Source: DATBMA01 sp036555105
GTDB taxonomy: Bacteria > Actinomycetota > Acidimicrobiia > Spongiisociales > ZC4RG35
NCBI GenBank assembly: GCA_036555105.1
Contig: DATBMA010000089.1
Span: 1-27,232, forward strand
Length of the DNA stretch: 27,232 bases
Reading direction: 5' to 3'
The position numbers and the translations under genes were made by a program. How positions within the stretch are numbered: the first letter of the stretch is position 1; every line of letters starts with the position of its first letter. Below the pieces are notes generated by a model, which saw only the letters and a program-made list of their open reading frames with translations, was not told the DNA's origin and did not search any database. Below are positions 15,584 to 22,674 of this stretch, piece by piece.

Positions 15584-15589
15584 ACGGTA
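15584..15589 (-). promoter_or_regulatory. -10 box TACCGT for the large membrane-protein gene
   Basis: On the minus strand TACCGT is followed by 22 bases containing GGGAGGG and then the ATG at 15561. The transcript would have a leader of about 15 bases with a proper ribosome-binding site, which is the main reason to prefer that ATG. Confidence 0.35.
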
Positions 15590-15682
15590 CTCGGCGACTC
15601 GCTCAGGGAGATGCCCTGATTTCGAGGCACCGGGTCGTCGGAGCGGACATGATGGGCCGGTCATCTGTAGGCAGGAGGCGTA

Positions 15683-16189
15683 GTGGAGTCCGATGTGGCG
15701 TTGCTGATCCTTCGGGTATGGCTGGCCATCGTGTTCTTTGCCCACGGGATCAATCACGGTCGGACCCAGCAGGGGACCGCGACCTGGTTTGCGTCCAAGG
15801 GCTTCAAGCAGGCGCCCCTGCTGGCGCGGATGTCCTCGCTGGGGGAACTGGCGGTCGGTGCCGGCCTCTTGCTAGGACTGCTTACCCCGTTCGCGGCGGC
15901 CGGCCTGATGGTGATCATGGTGACGGCCTTCTGGTCGGTGCACCGATTCTCGGGGTTCTTCGTGTTCAGGCGACCCGACGAGGGTTACGAGTACGTGGTG
16001 ACCTTGGCAGTGGCTGCCCTGGTGCTGGCCATCCTCGGTCCCGGCGCTTATTCCATCGACTCAAGTCTGGGGATCGCAGACGACTTCGACGGATGGCTGG
16101 GGGCGGGCATCGCCCTGGCCGGAATCGTGCTCGGCTTCCTGCAGCTGGCGGCGCTATGGAAGAAGCCGGCCAACCCCATCAGCACCTGA
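15683..16189 (+). CDS. DoxX-family membrane protein
   Basis: A 168-residue protein with four predicted membrane helices. The N-terminal half shows the DoxX pattern: ILRVWLAIVFFAHGINH, a G-rich helix LGELAVGAGLLLGLLTPFAA, and a following MVIMVTAFWSVH helix. DoxX proteins are small inner-membrane proteins variously linked to thiosulfate:quinone oxidation, oxidative-stress complexes or unknown roles, so no specific function can be assigned. The GTG start at 15683 is supported by AGGAGG six bases upstream. It is divergent from the large membrane protein and ends 4 bp short of the convergent cupredoxin-like lipoprotein gene. Confidence 0.88.
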   Translation: MESDVALLILRVWLAIVFFAHGINHGRTQQGTATWFASKGFKQAPLLARMSSLGELAVGAGLLLGLLTPFAAAGLMVIMVTAFWSVHRFSGFFVFRRPDEGYEYVVTLAVAALVLAILGPGAYSIDSSLGIADDFDGWLGAGIALAGIVLGFLQLAALWKKPANPIST

Positions 16190-16193
16190 GGGG

Positions 16194-16955
16194 TTAGCCC
16201 TCGACCTTGAACTCGCTGACCATGCCGAGGCTGTAGTGAGGAGCCTGCTCCCCACCCTCGCCGGATAGCACTTGGTCGAAGTTCTCGGCGTTGGTGCCGA
16301 TCGGAATGGTGCAGAGGATCAGGTAGCGACCTGCCTCCAGGTTGGCGAAGGCGGTGTTGCTCTCCCCGGGGAAGGCGACCCCCTTGGTGATGCTCGTCAC
16401 CTTGCTCGCCATGTCGTCGTCGTCCAACAACTCCTGGGCGCTCTCGGTGACTCCGTCGTTGACCCGCACCATCACCATCTCGTGAACTTCCTGGCCGATG
16501 TTGGTCAAGTCGAATGCATGCCCGCCGGCCGTCAGAGTCGCGGGCATCCCTGAGAATGAGTAATCGGCGGCCGACACCGCTATTTCGTCGTACCCGCAGT
16601 TCTCCGCCCTCCAACGGTCGGCGACCTGGTCGAGCGCTTTATAGGCGTCGGAGTTGGTAATGCGGTCTCCTACGTTCGGGCCCTCATCGGCTAGGGCCCC
16701 CTCGATCGAGTCGGCCATCTGCTGGACCGTGTCCTTGATGGCCTCGGGAGCTGCAGTCACCATGCCGTCCAGGGCCGCGGTGACGTCTTCCCTCCAGGTG
16801 GAAGTGTCCGAGACAGGCCGCGCCAGGGCCTGCTCGGTGCGGAGGAAGGCGTCGCATATCTCCGACTGCTCACCCGACGCACCGCCACCGCCGGTACAGG
16901 CCGTCAGCAGGACCACGACCACGGTGAGGGGCAAATAGCGACGGAAGGGCGACAT
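16194..16955 (-). CDS. Lipoprotein with cupredoxin-like domain
   Basis: A 253-residue exported lipoprotein with a short basic N-terminus, a hydrophobic stretch and lipobox LLTAC, so C20 would be lipidated and the protein anchored outside the membrane. Residues about 28-120 are helical, with C34 and C120 as a possible disulfide. Residues about 125-253 look like a cupredoxin beta-sandwich. Candidate type-1 copper ligands are H158 (EVHEMVMV), C215 (YLILCTIP), H240 and M245 (PHYSLGM). The Cys-to-His loop is far longer than in ordinary plastocyanins. Copper binding is therefore plausible but not certain; it could be an electron carrier or a copper-free relative. GGAGA seven bases before the ATG supports the start, and an AGCATA/TATGCT box (16988-16993) may be its -10. 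Confidence 0.82.
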   Translation of the reverse strand: MSPFRRYLPLTVVVVLLTACTGGGGASGEQSEICDAFLRTEQALARPVSDTSTWREDVTAALDGMVTAAPEAIKDTVQQMADSIEGALADEGPNVGDRITNSDAYKALDQVADRWRAENCGYDEIAVSAADYSFSGMPATLTAGGHAFDLTNIGQEVHEMVMVRVNDGVTESAQELLDDDDMASKVTSITKGVAFPGESNTAFANLEAGRYLILCTIPIGTNAENFDQVLSGEGGEQAPHYSLGMVSEFKVEG

Positions 16956-16977
16956 CGATCGATCTCCAGAGAAAGAG

Positions 16978-17004
16978 GGGCCCGGCGAGCATAAGAACGG
17001 GCCC
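16978..17004. promoter_or_regulatory. Inverted repeat GGGCCCG-N13-CGGGCCC in a divergent promoter region
   Basis: Seven-base arms at 16978-16984 and 16998-17004 flank a 13-base AT-richer spacer. On the minus strand the spacer contains TATGCT, a possible -10 of the lipoprotein gene. It could be an operator or an RNA hairpin in that gene's leader region; its location upstream of both divergent genes argues against a terminator. Confidence 0.4.
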
Positions 17005-17034
17005 TGGGTATCCCAAGTCGCCCGAGACCCCGCT

Positions 17035-17040
17035 TACCCT
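17035..17040 (+). promoter_or_regulatory. -10 box TACCCT for the FAD oxidoreductase gene
   Basis: TACCCT is followed by exactly six bases and then GTG at 17047, again the leaderless spacing. No Shine-Dalgarno sequence is present. This supports GTG as the start. Confidence 0.5.
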
Positions 17041-17046
17041 CGGCCC

Positions 17047-18660
17047 GTGCGGGATGTGATCGTGATCGGCGCCGGCCACAACGGCCTGGTGACGGCGGCC
17101 TATCTGGCGCGAGCGGGACTGGACGTCCTCGTGCTGGAGAGGCGGCCCACGGTCGGCGGCGCCGCGGTCACCGAAGAGCCATGGCCCGGCTATCAGGTGT
17201 CAACCGCCTCCTATGTGGTGAGCCTGATCCCACCCCGTATCATGAATGAGCTCGAGCTCGCCAGGCACGGCTACCGGACCACCATCCTCGAGCCCGACTA
17301 CTACCTCCCCTATCCGGACGGCAGCTCCCTGACACTGTGGTCGAACGCCGAGCGCACCGCCTCCGAGATCGCCAGGGTCTCGCCCTCCGATGCGGACGCA
17401 TACAGGCGGTTCGATCAGTACCTGGGGAAGTTGGGCCATCTCCTGCACGACCTGCTCTTCGTGGTCCCACCCAACCTCCGACTCGCCGAACTGCCCCGCT
17501 GGCTGACGGTGGGGGGAAAGCTCCGCAGCTGGAGCAGCCGGGATGCTTTCGAAGCCGTTCGGCTCTTCACGATGTCGTGTGCCGACCTCCTGGATGAGTG
17601 GTTCACCAATGACCGTGTGAAGGGAGCACTTGCTACACAGTCCATCATCGGGGGATGGAACGGCCCCATGAGCCCGGGCTCTGCCTATGTCCTGCTCCAC
17701 CACTGGTTCGGCGAGATCGATGGCCACCTGGGTGCCTGGGGTTGGGTGCACGGGGGGATGGGCGGAGTAGGGAGAGCGCTGTCCAACGCGGCGGTGGCGG
17801 CCGGCGCCGAGGTACGAACTGAGGCTCCGGTCAAGCGGGTGGCGGTGAGCAGCGGCCGGGCACTGGGGGTGGAGTTGGAGGACGGCAGCATTCTGCGGGC
17901 CAAGCGGATCGTCTCAAACGCCCACCCGGTGACCAGCTTCCTGGACTTGGTGGGAGAGGAGCACCTGCCGGCCGAGACCGTTGCCGACATACGCCGGTTT
18001 CGAAGCCGATCGGGCTCGGTCAAGGTCAACATGGCGATCGCCGAACTGCCGCAACCGCTTGCGTGGAAGGGGCCGGTGCCAGGCGACCCTCATACCGGGG
18101 TGATGGCGATCTCACCCTCGATCGAGTACCTGGAGCAGGCGTGGGATGACGCCAAGTACGGGCGCCCCTCCCGCCACCCGTACGCGGAACTTGTCTTCCC
18201 GACGGTATTCGAGCCCGAGCTGGCCCCACCCGGCCATCACCTCGCTCTCGCCTTCACCCAGTTCGGGCCGTACGAGATTCGCGATGGCAGCTGGGAGGAG
18301 GAACGGCCCCGCTACGGCCAGAGGATCATCGACACCATCTCAGAGTCGTGCCCCAACTTCTCCGGTGCGGTCGAGCACATCGAGGTGCTGGCACCGCCCG
18401 ACCTGGAAGCCAAGTTCGGGCTGCTCGGGGGCAACATCATGCACGGCGAGATGACTCCCGATCAGATGTTCTTCTTCCGGCCGGTGCCTGGGTCAGGTGG
18501 CTATCGGACCCCGGTTGCCGGCTACTACTTGTGTGGGGCCGGCACCCATCCAGGCGGCGGGGTGATGGGAGTGAGCGGACGCAACTGCGCGGCGGTGGTC
18601 GCATCCGACGCGCGCCGGGACCGGTGGAAGAACAAGGTGAGCCAAGGAGGGACGCCATGA
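17047..18660 (+). CDS. FAD-dependent oxidoreductase, phytoene desaturase-like (PYROXD2 type)
   Basis: A 537-residue flavoprotein. The N-terminal dinucleotide-binding motif VIGAGHNGLVTAAYLARAG is followed by VLERRPTVGGAAVTEE. The C-terminal FAD-closing motif is GYYLCGAGTHPGGGVMGVSG, where the THPGGGV element is typical of the phytoene desaturase/CrtI superfamily and its PYROXD2-like branch. No phytoene synthase or other carotenoid gene is nearby, so a carotenoid role is not supported; the substrate is unknown. GTG at 17047 begins right at the Rossmann motif (MRDVIVIGAG), the normal position. The stop overlaps the start of the acyl-CoA dehydrogenase gene (ATGA), so the two are translationally coupled and probably belong to one catabolic pathway. 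Confidence 0.92.
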   Translation: MRDVIVIGAGHNGLVTAAYLARAGLDVLVLERRPTVGGAAVTEEPWPGYQVSTASYVVSLIPPRIMNELELARHGYRTTILEPDYYLPYPDGSSLTLWSNAERTASEIARVSPSDADAYRRFDQYLGKLGHLLHDLLFVVPPNLRLAELPRWLTVGGKLRSWSSRDAFEAVRLFTMSCADLLDEWFTNDRVKGALATQSIIGGWNGPMSPGSAYVLLHHWFGEIDGHLGAWGWVHGGMGGVGRALSNAAVAAGAEVRTEAPVKRVAVSSGRALGVELEDGSILRAKRIVSNAHPVTSFLDLVGEEHLPAETVADIRRFRSRSGSVKVNMAIAELPQPLAWKGPVPGDPHTGVMAISPSIEYLEQAWDDAKYGRPSRHPYAELVFPTVFEPELAPPGHHLALAFTQFGPYEIRDGSWEEERPRYGQRIIDTISESCPNFSGAVEHIEVLAPPDLEAKFGLLGGNIMHGEMTPDQMFFFRPVPGSGGYRTPVAGYYLCGAGTHPGGGVMGVSGRNCAAVVASDARRDRWKNKVSQGGTP

Positions 18661-19823
18661 ACCTGACCGATGCCGACCGCGCGGTCCAGGAGCGGGCGCG
18701 GTCCTTGGCCGACGAGATCATTCCGTGGGAAGTCGAAGCCGAGATGGCCAACGGGGAGCTGGCGCCCGAGGTGTCGGCAGCTCATCGAGCCAGAGCCGTG
18801 GAGCTTGGTCTCACTGCCATCAACATGCCGGCCGACCTCGGCGGGGGCGGGTACTCGCTCCTCCAGCAGGTCCTTATCCAGGAACAGATGGGAAGGGTCA
18901 CCAACGCCCTGGGATGGGTCGTCGACTCTCCTCCGTCATGGCTGCCGGAAGTCGCGACGCCCTACCAGATGGAGAGCTATGTCATGCCGCTGATAGCCGG
19001 AGAGAAGCGGGAGTGTTATGCCATCACCGAGGAGGGGGCTGGCTCCGATGTCGATGGGATCGAGGCGACCGCCATGGCCACCGACGACGGCTATCGGTTG
19101 AACGGGGTGAAGTGGCACGTGACGTCGGCCAACCTCGCCGACTTCGTCTTCTTCCAGGGAAAGCTCACCAGCGGCCCCAAGGCCGGGTCGCACGGCTTCT
19201 TCATCGTCGACATGGACGCCCCGGGGGTCAGCTGCCTGAGGGTGCCCGCTTACAGCCACACTTTCGCCCATCACCACTGGGAAATGGCGTTCGAGGATGT
19301 GGAAGTCCCTCGCTCCCATCTGGTGGGCGAAGAGGGCGACGGCATGCGGTTCGCTCACGAGTGGTTCAGGTACGAGCGGCTGATGATCGCCGCTCGCTGT
19401 TGTGGCGCCGCCACGCGGCTGATCGAGGACGCGACTGCATTCGCACAGGAGCGGGAGGCGTACGGGTCACGCATCTCCGAGTACCAGGCGATCCAGTTCA
19501 TGCTCGCCGACTCTCTCACCGAGTTGTGGGCTGCCCGGCTGATGACCTACGAGACGGCCACCGAGATCGATGACGGAGTGGATCCCAAGTTGAGCCACGC
19601 CCACTGCTCGATGGTGAAGCTGTACGCGTCCGAGATGGCCAATCGGGTGGCGGACCGGGCAGTGCAAGTCTTCGGTGGCCGAGGCTTTATGCGCGAGAAC
19701 GTGGCTGAGCGCTTCTACCGGGAGCTGCGAGTCGAGCGGATCTGGGAGGGAACTTCCGAGATCCAACGCGTGATCATCGCCGACCAGCTGTTCAAGCGGG
19801 GTGCCGGCAGGCTCACCAACTGA
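18657..19823 (+). CDS. Acyl-CoA dehydrogenase family protein
   Basis: A 388-residue flavoprotein with the standard three-part fold: N-terminal helices, a middle beta-domain with YAITEEGAGSD (normally TEP-AGSD, so Pro is replaced by Glu), and a C-terminal helical domain. FGGRGFMRENVAERFYRE leads into WEGTSEIQR, whose E364 fits the catalytic base position of the family. It should desaturate an acyl-CoA at C2-C3 and pass electrons to an electron-transfer flavoprotein; the chain type is unknown. The frame is open far upstream inside the preceding gene, but the ATG at 18657 is preceded by AAGGAGG at good distance and overlaps the upstream stop, and homology begins right there. Confidence 0.95.
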   Translation: MNLTDADRAVQERARSLADEIIPWEVEAEMANGELAPEVSAAHRARAVELGLTAINMPADLGGGGYSLLQQVLIQEQMGRVTNALGWVVDSPPSWLPEVATPYQMESYVMPLIAGEKRECYAITEEGAGSDVDGIEATAMATDDGYRLNGVKWHVTSANLADFVFFQGKLTSGPKAGSHGFFIVDMDAPGVSCLRVPAYSHTFAHHHWEMAFEDVEVPRSHLVGEEGDGMRFAHEWFRYERLMIAARCCGAATRLIEDATAFAQEREAYGSRISEYQAIQFMLADSLTELWAARLMTYETATEIDDGVDPKLSHAHCSMVKLYASEMANRVADRAVQVFGGRGFMRENVAERFYRELRVERIWEGTSEIQRVIIADQLFKRGAGRLTN

Positions 19824-19854
19824 AGTGGAGGAGGCGCCGGAAGCTCCGGGCACC

Positions 19855-19860
19855 TAGCGT
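19855..19860 (+). promoter_or_regulatory. -10 box TAGCGT for the DUF2269-like/USP-Rieske operon
   Basis: TAGCGT lies 21 bases ahead of the ATG at 19882 in a 58-bp gap. A transcript starting about six to seven bases downstream would have a short leader carrying GAGGAGG at 19871-19877. This would allow the following two genes to be expressed independently of the acyl-CoA dehydrogenase. Confidence 0.38.
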
Positions 19861-19881
19861 GGGCACCGACGAGGAGGACCC

Positions 19882-20346
19882 ATGTACCAGCTCTGGAAGC
19901 TGGTCCATTTGATCGGAGTCGTTGGCTTCATGGCGGCCCACGGGACGTCCATGGCTGCCGCCCTGCTGATGAAGCGGATTGCCAGCCCACGGCGCATCGC
20001 CGGTGTGCTCCAGCTGAGTGGGGCCACGGTCGGGGCCTTCTATGGGTTCACTTTGCTGCTCTTGATCGGTGGGATCGGTGCCGGCTTCGCGGGACGATTC
20101 TGGGGCCAAGGCTGGATCTGGACATCGCTTGCCCTCTTGATCGGGACCGGGGTCCTGATGTTCCCATTGGCCACCCGGTATTTCCGGCGGATCCGGCTCG
20201 TCCTCGAGTTGATGGATTCGGGCACCGAGGTCTCACAGGATGATTTCGACCGGATTCTGGCCTCAGGTCAGCCGCTGCTGGCGACGGGCACCGGGGCGGT
20301 CGCCATCTTGCTCATCACCTACTTGATGGTCATGAAGCCGTTCTGA
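19882..20346 (+). CDS. Small four-helix membrane protein (DUF2269-like)
   Basis: A 154-residue protein with predicted membrane helices near 5-27, 46-69, 77-97 and 132-150 and a basic loop SPRRIAG. The opening LWKLVHLIGVVGFMAAHG resembles predicted integral membrane proteins of the DUF2269 kind, but the match is from memory and moderate. Only H9 and H20 are present, both in the first helix, so a bis-histidine heme pair as in b-type cytochromes is not supported. GAGGAGG precedes the ATG. The stop overlaps the next ATG by one base (TGATG), coupling it to the USP-USP-Rieske gene. The pairing suggests the soluble Rieske protein works with this membrane partner (inference). Confidence 0.82.
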   Translation: MYQLWKLVHLIGVVGFMAAHGTSMAAALLMKRIASPRRIAGVLQLSGATVGAFYGFTLLLLIGGIGAGFAGRFWGQGWIWTSLALLIGTGVLMFPLATRYFRRIRLVLELMDSGTEVSQDDFDRILASGQPLLATGTGAVAILLITYLMVMKPF

Positions 20347-21392
20347 TGCCGTATCGACGGATCGCGGTCGGCACAGATGGTTCCTCCAGCGCCATCGTCG
20401 CCGAACAGTGCGCTGGGGAGCTGGCCTTGGCATTGGGGGCCGAGCTGCTGCTCATCTCGGTTGGTGAGGACGAGGCGGCGGTCTCAAATGTGCTGGAGGA
20501 CGCCTCGGCACGTGTGGCCAGACTCGGCGTCACTCCACAGCCTGTGCCACTTCGGGGGGATCCGGCTTCGATGATCATGCAGGCCGCCGAGGGCGCCGAG
20601 GTGGGCCTGCTGGTGGTGGGAGATCGAGGCCTCGGTGACCCGAAGCGCTTCACGCTCGGCGGTCTTCCCGACAGGCTTGCCCACTACTCGCCGGTCGACA
20701 TCCTGCTGGTCAGGACGACCGACCCGGATCGGGCGGCCAGGAGTGGCACTTATAAGAACGTGCTCATCGCCACAGATGGCTCATTCACCGCATACCAGGC
20801 GGCGGGACGCGGCATCGGCCTGGCGGGAGCGCTGGATGCGGCCATCACTTTGATCTACGTTGGAGATGAGCTGGTCGGCGACATCGTTCTCCGAGATACG
20901 GCGCGCCGGGCCACAACAGAGGTCGAACGCCGAGCCCTCCGCGGCAAGCCGGGGCCACGCATCATCGAAGCTGCCGCCTCCGGGCATGACCTGGTTGTGG
21001 TCGGCAACAAGGGGATGATGGGTAACGCTCGGCGCTTCAAGCGGACCGCCGTGCCCGACGAAGTCGCCCACGGTGCCAGGTGCGATGTGCTCATCTGCAA
21101 GACCGTGGGGAGGGAGATGTTCGATCTCGAGCCGGGGGAGGGCGGGGTGGTCGACGTCGATGGGCAGAGGGTGGCGGTTTTCATCGATGACGACGGGACC
21201 AGATACACAATGTCCCCCAAGTGCCAGCACCTCGGATGCACGGTCGGCTGGAACAGCCGGATGCGCACATGGGATTGTCCCTGCCACGGTTCCCGATACG
21301 ACCACACAGGCGCCGTGATCAACGGCCCCACCACCAAGCCGCTGCCGCCGGTCGAGCTCCCCTCGGCTCAGGAGGCCTTCAGGCCTCGATAG
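20346..21392 (+). CDS. Fusion of two universal stress protein domains with a C-terminal Rieske [2Fe-2S] domain
   Basis: A 348-residue predicted cytoplasmic protein. USP domain 1 covers about 1-125 (start RRIAVGTDGSS, nucleotide loop VVGDRGLGDPKRF with GG) and USP domain 2 about 136-252 (start KNVLIATDGSF, loop VVGNKGMMGNARRF). A short region follows, then a Rieske domain (about 257-345). Cluster ligands are C293/H295 and C311/H314. The extra cysteines C298 and C313 match the disulfide of bc1-type Rieske proteins rather than oxygenase-type domains, which usually lack it. No membrane helix or signal peptide is visible. The combination would join adenine-nucleotide binding to a redox centre. The gene is coupled to the small membrane protein upstream. 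Its last 14 bp overlap the convergent Rieske oxygenase gene. Confidence 0.93.
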   Translation: MPYRRIAVGTDGSSSAIVAEQCAGELALALGAELLLISVGEDEAAVSNVLEDASARVARLGVTPQPVPLRGDPASMIMQAAEGAEVGLLVVGDRGLGDPKRFTLGGLPDRLAHYSPVDILLVRTTDPDRAARSGTYKNVLIATDGSFTAYQAAGRGIGLAGALDAAITLIYVGDELVGDIVLRDTARRATTEVERRALRGKPGPRIIEAAASGHDLVVVGNKGMMGNARRFKRTAVPDEVAHGARCDVLICKTVGREMFDLEPGEGGVVDVDGQRVAVFIDDDGTRYTMSPKCQHLGCTVGWNSRMRTWDCPCHGSRYDHTGAVINGPTTKPLPPVELPSAQEAFRPR

Positions 21393-22590
21393 CGTTCAGG
21401 CCGACCGTGACCAGCTTGAGAGCCGGGGCCGAGGGCGGGGACATCTCCTCGCCAAGGTAGGCGGCGGCCAGCATCTCGTAGAACTGATAGAGGGTCGTCT
21501 CCAGTTCGCTGAGCGGTCCGGGGCGAAAGCCGCGATTACCGGCCCCGCGCTGAACTCCCTCGCAAGCTGTCCAGTCCTCTCGGTTGGTCAGGTCCCAGAA
21601 GTCGACGGCATAGGCAGGGTCGAACCCCCCGGCTGATGCCACCTCGGGGCGGAACAGCCATTCGCACTCGACGAGGGTCCGGTCAGGTGTCAGCGGGGTC
21701 AGGCGATGGACCAGGTAATAGTCAGGGTGGGGGCTGAGGAGGAGGTTGGGCATTAGGCCGACGTACCAGATCTGTCGCAGCTGATCGCTATCCAGGCCCG
21801 GGAAGGGCCGGCCATCCGAGCGGCCATTGAGCGACATGGTCTCGGCGTCGCCCTTCAACAGCATGTAGCCGCCGGCCCAGAGCCCGGTTGGTGCCACGTC
21901 GCGCCCTGAGTCAGGAGGGCTGACCCTGCACAGGGCGGGATGGATCGTCGTGCAGTGATAACACTCGTGATAGTTCTCGACGATCAGCTTCCAGTTGGCA
22001 GCCACCTCATAGGAGTGGTGCGCCACCCTTTCGAGCTCGGCCGCCCGGTAAACCCCGAGATAGTCGGCGAGGTTTCCCATGTGGGTTTCGAGCGGGGGAG
22101 CCTTGCCATCGAGGTTGACGAACAGCCAGCCCTCCCACACACCGGTCCGGATCGGGACCAACGGGAAGCCGGAAGGGTCGAACTCGGCGGAGCCGGAGAA
22201 GGTGGGGGCATTCTTGAGCTCGCCCTCGAGCGTGTATGACCAGGAGTGGTAGGGGCAGCGGATCAACCTGGCGTCGACTGCATCTCCTGGCGCCAGGATT
22301 TCGTGGCCGCGATGTCGGCAGGTGTTCGAGAAGACCCACACCACGCCGTTGCGGTCGTGGCTGACGAGCACCGTTTCGGCACCGACCTCCATTGCCTTTA
22401 TTTGCCCGGGCGATGCGAGGTCGGCGACCCTTCCCAGGCACATCCAGGAGCCCATGAAGAAGGTGGCGAACTCCCACTCGAAGACCTCTCGAGAGGTGTA
22501 GGCCTCGGCTGGGAGCGTGCGGGACTTGCCAAAGGGCAGAAGCATTGCCCTCGCCGCCTCTTGATCAATTGGTGCGGGGGTGGACGGCAT
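21379..22590 (-). CDS. Rieske non-heme iron oxygenase alpha subunit, quaternary-amine oxygenase-like
   Basis: A 403-residue ring-hydroxylating-type oxygenase. The Rieske domain has CRH (C91, H93) and CPYHSW (C112, H115). The catalytic SRPBCC-like domain has ENYHECYHC and TTIHP, giving iron ligands H212 and H217 with a probable third ligand D333 (FWDLTN), and E205 at the inter-subunit bridging position. The ENY-ECYHC motif with Glu at the bridge is shared by choline, glycine-betaine and carnitine monooxygenases (CntA/GbcA group), where most dioxygenases have Asp. Together with the Pot-type transporter and BetI-like regulator this suggests oxidation or demethylation of a quaternary or tertiary amine. 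No reductase gene is in view. A TAGACT box six bases before the ATG at 22590 indicates a leaderless start. Confidence 0.93.
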   Translation of the reverse strand: MPSTPAPIDQEAARAMLLPFGKSRTLPAEAYTSREVFEWEFATFFMGSWMCLGRVADLASPGQIKAMEVGAETVLVSHDRNGVVWVFSNTCRHRGHEILAPGDAVDARLIRCPYHSWSYTLEGELKNAPTFSGSAEFDPSGFPLVPIRTGVWEGWLFVNLDGKAPPLETHMGNLADYLGVYRAAELERVAHHSYEVAANWKLIVENYHECYHCTTIHPALCRVSPPDSGRDVAPTGLWAGGYMLLKGDAETMSLNGRSDGRPFPGLDSDQLRQIWYVGLMPNLLLSPHPDYYLVHRLTPLTPDRTLVECEWLFRPEVASAGGFDPAYAVDFWDLTNREDWTACEGVQRGAGNRGFRPGPLSELETTLYQFYEMLAAAYLGEEMSPPSAPALKLVTVGLNAIEA

Positions 22591-22596
22591 GGCCTC

Positions 22597-22602
22597 AGTC
22601 TA
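22597..22602 (-). promoter_or_regulatory. -10 box TAGACT for the Rieske oxygenase gene
   Basis: On the minus strand TAGACT is followed by exactly six bases and the ATG at 22590. The palindrome at 22620-22635 sits about where the -35 element would be, so a bound repressor would block this promoter. Confidence 0.5.
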
Positions 22603-22619
22603 GGCAGCCGCCCGTCCTC

Positions 22620-22635
22620 TTGAACGACCGTTCAA
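22620..22635. promoter_or_regulatory. Operator-like palindrome TTGAACG-AC-CGTTCAA
   Basis: Seven-base perfect arms with a 2-bp centre lie between the divergent Rieske oxygenase and PotA-like genes. The form is typical of TetR-family operators, and the half-site TTGAAC resembles, from memory, BetI boxes. A BetI-like TetR gene lies at the right end of the window. One protein bound here could control both directions. Confidence 0.72.
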
Positions 22636-22659
22636 TAGGGTTGGCATCCGACGGATGTC

Positions 22660-22665
22660 TAGCCT
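22660..22665 (+). promoter_or_regulatory. -10 box TAGCCT for the PotA-like gene
   Basis: TAGCCT lies nine bases before the ATG at 22675. TTGGCA at 22641-22646 resembles a -35 element but the spacing is too short for a standard one. No Shine-Dalgarno sequence is visible. Confidence 0.38.
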
Positions 22666-22674
22666 CGCCGCACC

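Noticed and set aside
18348..18656. N-terminal extension of the acyl-CoA dehydrogenase frame
   Set aside because: It shadows the FAD oxidoreductase gene. The family N-terminus and AAGGAGG both point to the ATG at 18657.
17047..18660. Carotenoid biosynthesis gene (CrtI)
   Set aside because: The fold matches the superfamily, but no phytoene synthase or cyclase gene is near and the coupled gene is an acyl-CoA dehydrogenase, so a PYROXD2-like catabolic role is more likely.
19882..20346. Possible b-type cytochrome partner for the Rieske protein
   Set aside because: Only two His residues exist and both are in the first helix, so the bis-His heme ligation needed for a cytochrome b is not supported.
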